From Chara braunii (Eukaryota; Streptophyta; Charophyceae; Charales; Characeae), in contig BFEA01000472.1 in assembly GCA_003427395.1 (NCBI GenBank), positions 365,945 through 389,655 of the forward strand: a stretch of DNA of 23,711 nt, given 5' to 3'. Positions 19,690 to 23,711 of the stretch are shown piece by piece. The notes under the pieces were generated by a model. That model was given only the letters and a program-made list of their open reading frames with translations, was not told where the DNA came from and made no database searches. A program made the position numbers and the translations under genes. The number at the start of each line of letters is the position of its first letter. Positions within the stretch are counted from its first letter, which is position 1.

Positions 19690-20110
19690 TGGAATAAGTT
19701 TATTTTCTCATACTTGGCTTTGTATAAATTTTGAAAAACTACTTTTATTAAGAGAAGTTCTTCGAAATTTCTGCAAATCTAAAGAGTTAGTCAATTTTTT
19801 TTTTACAAATTTTAAGTTTTGTCTAAATTCATATCTGGCTTAGTAAAAATATGGGAAACCTACTTTTAGAAGGGAAGTGCTACCAAAATTTTTACTAACT
19901 CTGGGAGTTGGACAAAATTTGACTTCGTGAAGTCAGAATTATTTTGAGTCTTGTACTTAACTTTGTATAATACTATAAATTATGAAAAAATATTTTTCCT
20001 ACGGGAAGCGCTGTCAAAATTTGAAGAGTTATATTATATTTTGATGGGAAAAGTTTTGGCAATTCCGCCTGTATAGGGAAGATGTTACCAAATTTTTTTT
20101 TATTCTCTAT
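19690..20110 (+). repeat. Tandem repeat, ~122-bp unit, about four degenerate copies (right arm)
   Basis: Blocks of the type CTACTTTTAGAAGGGAAGTG followed by CTACCAAAATTTTTAC recur near 19740, 19860, 19995 and 20065, each with AAATTT-type flanks able to pair. They are the counterpart of 10915-11560, with fewer and more degraded copies. Confidence 0.65.
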
Positions 20111-20379
20111 TGTTTATTGAGAAATAAATTTAAGTGTTAGTTTTATAAGAATTTAAATGAGATGTGATATGGGAGGTTGATCTTCATACACTTAATATTT
20201 AGTTTTGGAATTTGGTTTGTGTTGTGTTAACATGTCTTTCTTGGCCTTTTCGATTCAAGATCTGATTAATTTTAGTTAGATCCTACAATGATCGTCTTCT
20301 GTTATCTTTAGATAATAGGTCGGTTGGTTGATTGCAGATTCATCAGCTCACGACACAACTTTGCTTACATCTGTACCTC

Positions 20380-20845
20380 AACTTGATGCCTTAGTCTTAA
20401 CATTTAATGTGTTTCTTTGAAATTTTTAACCATATTTCTTTTAATAGTCATTATAAAAAATCGATGGGTTTTTCTGGAAAGTTTGACAATGGTTGGGGCT
20501 TGAGTGTGTGAGGCGTAGTGTAACTTATAAGAAACAATAAAGTTGACCACATTGGTGTATGGCAATGTGACTTTCGTACATGTCTGTATTTATGCAGGTT
20601 AGTATTTGGAACTTGGTATACGAACCTTACCTTGGAAGCAATGAGAATGACAACCATGTGCCGCACGACCTACATAGCTGATGCACTTATTTTTCCTCAT
20701 TTTATTTGGAGTTATGATATAATCTGGGTGTTGGGATGCTTATTTATTTACTGAGTGATTTTGCTTGTTAATTTTTATAGTTTGACGTTGAAGTCCGTGG
20801 CGGCCGTCAAAGTCAAACTCCTTGGCCTCTTTTCCGATTCTGGAT
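20380..20845. other. Arm interior, no gene seen
   Basis: AT-rich sequence with no recognisable coding content. A 71-codon minus frame (20666-20451) has no counterpart in the left arm and is not called. Confidence 0.5.
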
Positions 20846-20849
20846 GATG

Positions 20850-21715
20850 AAGCTTGTCTCTAGGGCCATAAGCGTTGACTGCCACAAAGGGTCGGATCCC
20901 GTCCACCACCCACTCTCCAGAGGGTGCAGAAGAGGGTAGAACTCTCAACCGCCTTAGCGGTTGTGTAACGTCGAGAGATTAACCTCTCTGGGCGAGTGTT
21001 AGCTGACACTTGAGTGTCGAAAGTGACCTTCGAGACCATTGAGGGCCACACGATTATGGGTACTACATAGTACATCATTACTGCGACTGCTTGCATACTT
21101 ATGCATGGCTAGTCGATACAAGGGCTCCTGCGGGTGCGCGGTATTTACTCCAAGTTCAGCGCGCGATGCCTAACTGATTCTTGTGTCGGAAAAGTTATGG
21201 TTTGGATACATAAAGGGACCAGGAGTGTTTGTGTGGGTAACTTGATTCTTCATATTGGCGTGGTGTAATGCGTGATAAGAACGATGCGTCCTAGTCGACC
21301 GGCGACGAGTCGCGCTTGGGACATTAGCCCCCCATTGCGCCGGTTCCCATACGGGTCCGGTAGTGGCGTGCAACCGCCTGTACCTCCTTTGCTATAGTGT
21401 ACGAGAAACACCCTTGGTTAGTTCACCTCTGCGATTGAAACTAAGTAGCTTTCGCACGTGGTTCAGTAGCTCGGCGGGGATACGCCCGTCCAACGGTGGT
21501 GACAACCCCTTGGGCAGAGGTAAGTTGTACCTTGCGTGACCCTATTATGTCGTGGGGGTTTGCGAGAGGTATGGAATCTACTATGGATGGCGCACTCGGC
21601 TGGAACGACGAAAGCTCCGTTGCGAATAAGAAGTCCAACAAAAATCTTGCGTGACGCGGCCGAGAGGGTCCCCCCGAGGGACTGATGCACTCGACAACGT
21701 GCAACTCCCAAGAAC
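20850..21715 (+). repeat. Terminal module, copy C (forward), outer end of right arm
   Basis: It is the most complete copy of the 870-bp module shared with 9166-10055 (reverse) and 8684-9165 (forward, partial). It contains internal short palindromes such as AACCGCCTTAGCGGTT (20947-20962), GACACTTGAGTGTC (21005-21018) and ACTACATAGTACATC. Minus frames at 21441-21741 are not maintained between copies. Confidence 0.75.
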
Positions 21716-21758
21716 AGAAGTGTCACAAAGATGACTACCACGTGGATGTAGGTGAAAT

Positions 21759-21777
21759 CTTCTCTCTCTCTCTCTCA
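21759..21777. repeat. (TC)n microsatellite
   Basis: Short TC tract just outside the right arm. From here to about 22470 nothing else is recognised. Confidence 0.9.
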
Positions 21778-21779
21778 TG

Positions 21780-22470
21780 CGCCCTTACGAGCACCTACCC
21801 CGCTACCTGCATCACACTATCTTCACCACACTGTCTACGCTACGCTGTCTGCTATAATACCTGCGCGAAATGTGAGAGTGAATCTTCTGCTTAAACATGG
21901 GAAGATACATCGCCACTTTCACATTGCTCCCTCACGCCGCTCCCAGGTTATCTCTTCTCCTTTTCTCCCTTCATAATCTCTCTCGTGCATCTTTTATCTA
22001 CCTCTCTCCACTCAATGCATCTAGTCGACACCTCAGGTAGATTCATGTATTCCCATTGAAGTCTGAGGCAATCCCCAAGGGTGTGTAAGAGTAATGAAAC
22101 GATCGAGAACACAATAAAGAAGAACAGAGTTGAGATTTAATGACAAGCGGAACGACACCACCATGACACGGATTGCTCCAATGGAGACGATCACGATCAA
22201 GTCGATCATCTTCGACGACCGGCACGAGGACTACTGTCAGGATTCCTAGGGAAGTCGTGATGACGCTTATCAAAACGAGTGGCGACAACGATAAACGAGG
22301 ATGCTGACTACTATCGTGACAAGCAGTGTTGACAACCTTTAGCCGCAAGTGAGGAAGTGTGAAAAGGTACTTTGCCATCTGAGTCGTTGTCTGCCGCCCT
22401 GTACGATTACAGTCCTCCCGACCACAATGCTAATATGAAAAAAAGAAAGGAAAAAGTATGTTCTTGATTT
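21780..22470. other. No feature seen
   Basis: Mixed-composition DNA with short open frames only; no clear repeat relationship to the rest of the window. Confidence 0.5.
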
Positions 22471-22477
22471 ATAAGTT

Positions 22478-22690
22478 TCATCCTTGCGCAGGGGTCATGC
22501 TAATTTTCTTTGTATCGTTCCAATTTTAACGGATGCCATGAGGGACAACGACTTGACCACGACCTTGGTACTATCCTGGGTACTAGTCGGCCCCAAGTCA
22601 TTCAAAATGATTTTATAATTTGATTGCATCTCGATTTGAACTTGGGTTTGAATTTTACAGTTCGTAGGCGTACTAACTGAGCTAGGTGAG
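22478..22690 (-). mobile_element. Composite tRNA-like head / U6 snRNA-like tail unit, copy 1
   Basis: On the minus strand it begins with TAGCTCAGTTAGTACGCC (22684-22667), a good pol III A box. AAGTTCAAATCGA (22643-22631) stands at B-box spacing. About 100 bases of body follow, and then a stretch of about 50 bases matching the middle of U6 snRNA nearly exactly (22528-22478: AAAATTGGAACGATAC, TTAGCATG-CCCCTGCGCAAG, GATGA). The U6 5' domain is absent and the 3' end departs after GATGA. It is a retroposon-like chimera, not a working U6 gene. Confidence 0.75.
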
Positions 22691-22714
22691 TTGGTTCTTC
22701 TGCATGTCCTGGAA

Positions 22715-22925
22715 CCGATCGCAGGGGCCATGCCAATCTATTATGAATCACCCCAACCTTAAACAAAAGTCTCGAATGACCAACCTAGTGGCACGACCTC
22801 ACGATATTAACACTGCCCGACCTGGGAAATTCAAAACTGCAGTATGTTACTCATTTGCTTCAAATGCAGATCGAGCTCAAGTGTGTATTTCAATAGTCCA
22901 GAGGTGTACCAGTTGAGTTAACCCC
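22715..22925 (-). mobile_element. Composite tRNA-like head / U6-like tail unit, copy 2
   Basis: Same order as copy 1 and directly upstream of it on the minus strand: A-box-like TTAACTCAACTGGTAC (22921-22906), B-box-like TTGAGCTCGATCT (22880-22868), body with CAGTTTTGAATTTCCC and AGGTCGTG, then a more diverged U6 stretch (22763-22720) that still has GATTGGCATGGCCCCTGCG. Because both copies carry U6 sequence at the same distance from the tRNA-like head, the fusion is part of the unit and not a chance neighbour. Confidence 0.65.
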
Positions 22926-23094
22926 ATTACTCCTAGGATCGGTTCCAATACCAGCACCGAGACTCAACATAGAGGGAAGAATTTTTTTTTTTGAAAAAAA
23001 GGGAAAATTTGAGACTATACCGAGGGAGAGGGGAACCATTGGCACCCCCTCTGTTCCCCCAGTCGGTCCCACGGGTTGGGCCGACGACAAGACC

Positions 23095-23320
23095 ACGAAC
23101 GATAGCCTCACCGGACCCTTAACCTCTTGGTTTCTTCAAACTCGTTTGCTGCTCCCTCGTTGTTGAATGTTGGCCTCGATCGTCGAACCTGCTGCATGAA
23201 AGTCGAATACTATAACCAATAGTGCTCGGCCTAGGGATGAAATAGATTATTGCAAACTTCAATATAAACTGGTGTTGCACGTCACTGTGACACGACGCTA
23301 CCACAATGCCCCAAGGCCAC
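23095..23320 (-). mobile_element. tRNA-derived SINE-like repeat, copy 2
   Basis: Counterpart of 14388-14690. On the minus strand GAGCACTATTGG (23227-23216) is the A-box-like part and GGTTCGACG (23189-23181) is a near-consensus B box, better preserved than in copy 1. The shared upstream block is ATAAACTGGTGTTGCACG (23266-23283 on the plus strand). Confidence 0.6.
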
Positions 23321-23649
23321 TTCTTGGCCTACTATTGTACCTTCAACTTTTGAACCCCGACACCTTTCACACGTGGGGCTATGCTCCCCTTGCAACTGTC
23401 GCGCAAATCGCTCACTACGCCAAAGCCATCGCCATATGGGCAATCAAAATACCATAACGAGTTGCGTATTATGTGACTCCAAGTTCCTCCAAATAAATTT
23501 TAAAATAGCCACCTCTAAGATCTCATGGCACCGCGGTCGAACCTGCCGCCGACCACGACAAGCCACCTCCACATCAGCATACACGCCTTTAACCACCAGT
23601 ACCTCCTCGTTGTTTTTTAGAAGTCGCGGCCGTTAACGTGCCGTGACTT

Positions 23650-23676
23650 TCGGGGGTCTGGCAAGCCAGCCCCCGA
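23650..23676. other. Strong GC hairpin next to the terminal A-run
   Basis: TCGGGGG(t)CTGGC pairs with GCCAG-CCCCCGA around AA, giving twelve pairs with a single bulged T. It lies 13 bases before the A-run. It could be the 3' hairpin of a non-LTR or SINE-type element, but no such element body is recognised upstream. Confidence 0.8.
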
Positions 23677-23688
23677 TCGCTGCATTTA

Positions 23689-23711
23689 AAAAAAAAAAAA
23701 AAAAAAAAAAA
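23689..23711 (+). repeat. A-run at the window edge
   Basis: At least 23 consecutive A (after TTTA) end the window. It may be the poly(A) tail of a retroposon lying upstream on the plus strand, or a simple A tract cut by the window edge. Confidence 0.7.

Larger units (their letters stand above)
18605..21715 (+). repeat. Right arm of the very long inverted repeat (~3.1 kb)
   Basis: Collinear in reverse with 9166-12665 as described for the left arm. The inner block GGGGGAAGGTGGGAGGAAAACAG (18658-18680) mirrors 12592-12615, and the outer end is terminal module copy C. No transposase, polymerase or integrase frame is visible between or within the arms. Confidence 0.7.

Noticed and set aside
22478-22528. 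A functional U6 snRNA gene
   Set aside because: The 5' stem-loop domain is missing and the 3' end diverges; the segment is embedded in a repeated composite unit.

Overview
This window looks like repeat-dominated, non-genic nuclear DNA of a eukaryote, most likely an invertebrate animal. The grounds are long dinucleotide and tetranucleotide microsatellites, RNA polymerase III-type retroposons (tRNA-like heads with A and B boxes, one fused to U6 snRNA sequence), TTAA- and TA-flanked inverted-repeat elements, and the absence of any intact protein gene longer than about 100 codons. The microsatellite density resembles decapod crustacean genomes, but that assignment is only a guess. The window ends in an A-run.

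Layout. 1-1050: microsatellites and a decayed inverted-repeat element. 1080-4830: a region crowded with short, sequence-unrelated perfect stem-loops, with two 80-bp intron-like segments and a 105-bp tandem repeat. 5064-5459: a short inverted-repeat element flanked by TTAA. 5516-7560: a frameshifted, stop-riddled coding array with a repeat of about 600 bp (three clear units, perhaps four) of an unrecognised protein domain. 8252-8620: a long (TA)n tract holding a 127-bp element with 33-35 bp inverted ends.

8684-21715 is dominated by one repeat family. A left arm (about 9166-12665, reverse orientation) and a diverged right arm (about 18605-21715, forward) form a very long inverted repeat around a spacer of about 6 kb. 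From the outside in, each arm has an 870-bp terminal module, AT-rich sequence, a tandem repeat of about 122 bp, an array of stem-loops with a conserved loop but a different stem in each copy, and a short inner block. A third, partial terminal module (8684-9165) abuts the left arm head-to-head. The spacer holds a tRNA-derived SINE, a tRNA-Asp-like sequence, many stem-loops and a decayed minus-strand coding region (18045-16917).

22478-23711: two tandem copies of a composite unit (tRNA-like head plus U6 snRNA-like tail), a second copy of the spacer SINE, and a strong GC-rich hairpin just before the terminal A-run.

Most notable signal: stem-loops at corresponding places in the two arms have different stems, yet both strands of each stem have changed together. 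Examples are 12109-12145 versus 19132-19166, 12464-12498 versus 18847-18883, and 11927-11944 versus 19336-19374. This looks like covariation, arising either from RNA-level constraint or from hairpin-templated correction at the DNA level. The hairpin-dense region at 1430-3280 may be a product of the same process. No functional protein system could be supported.
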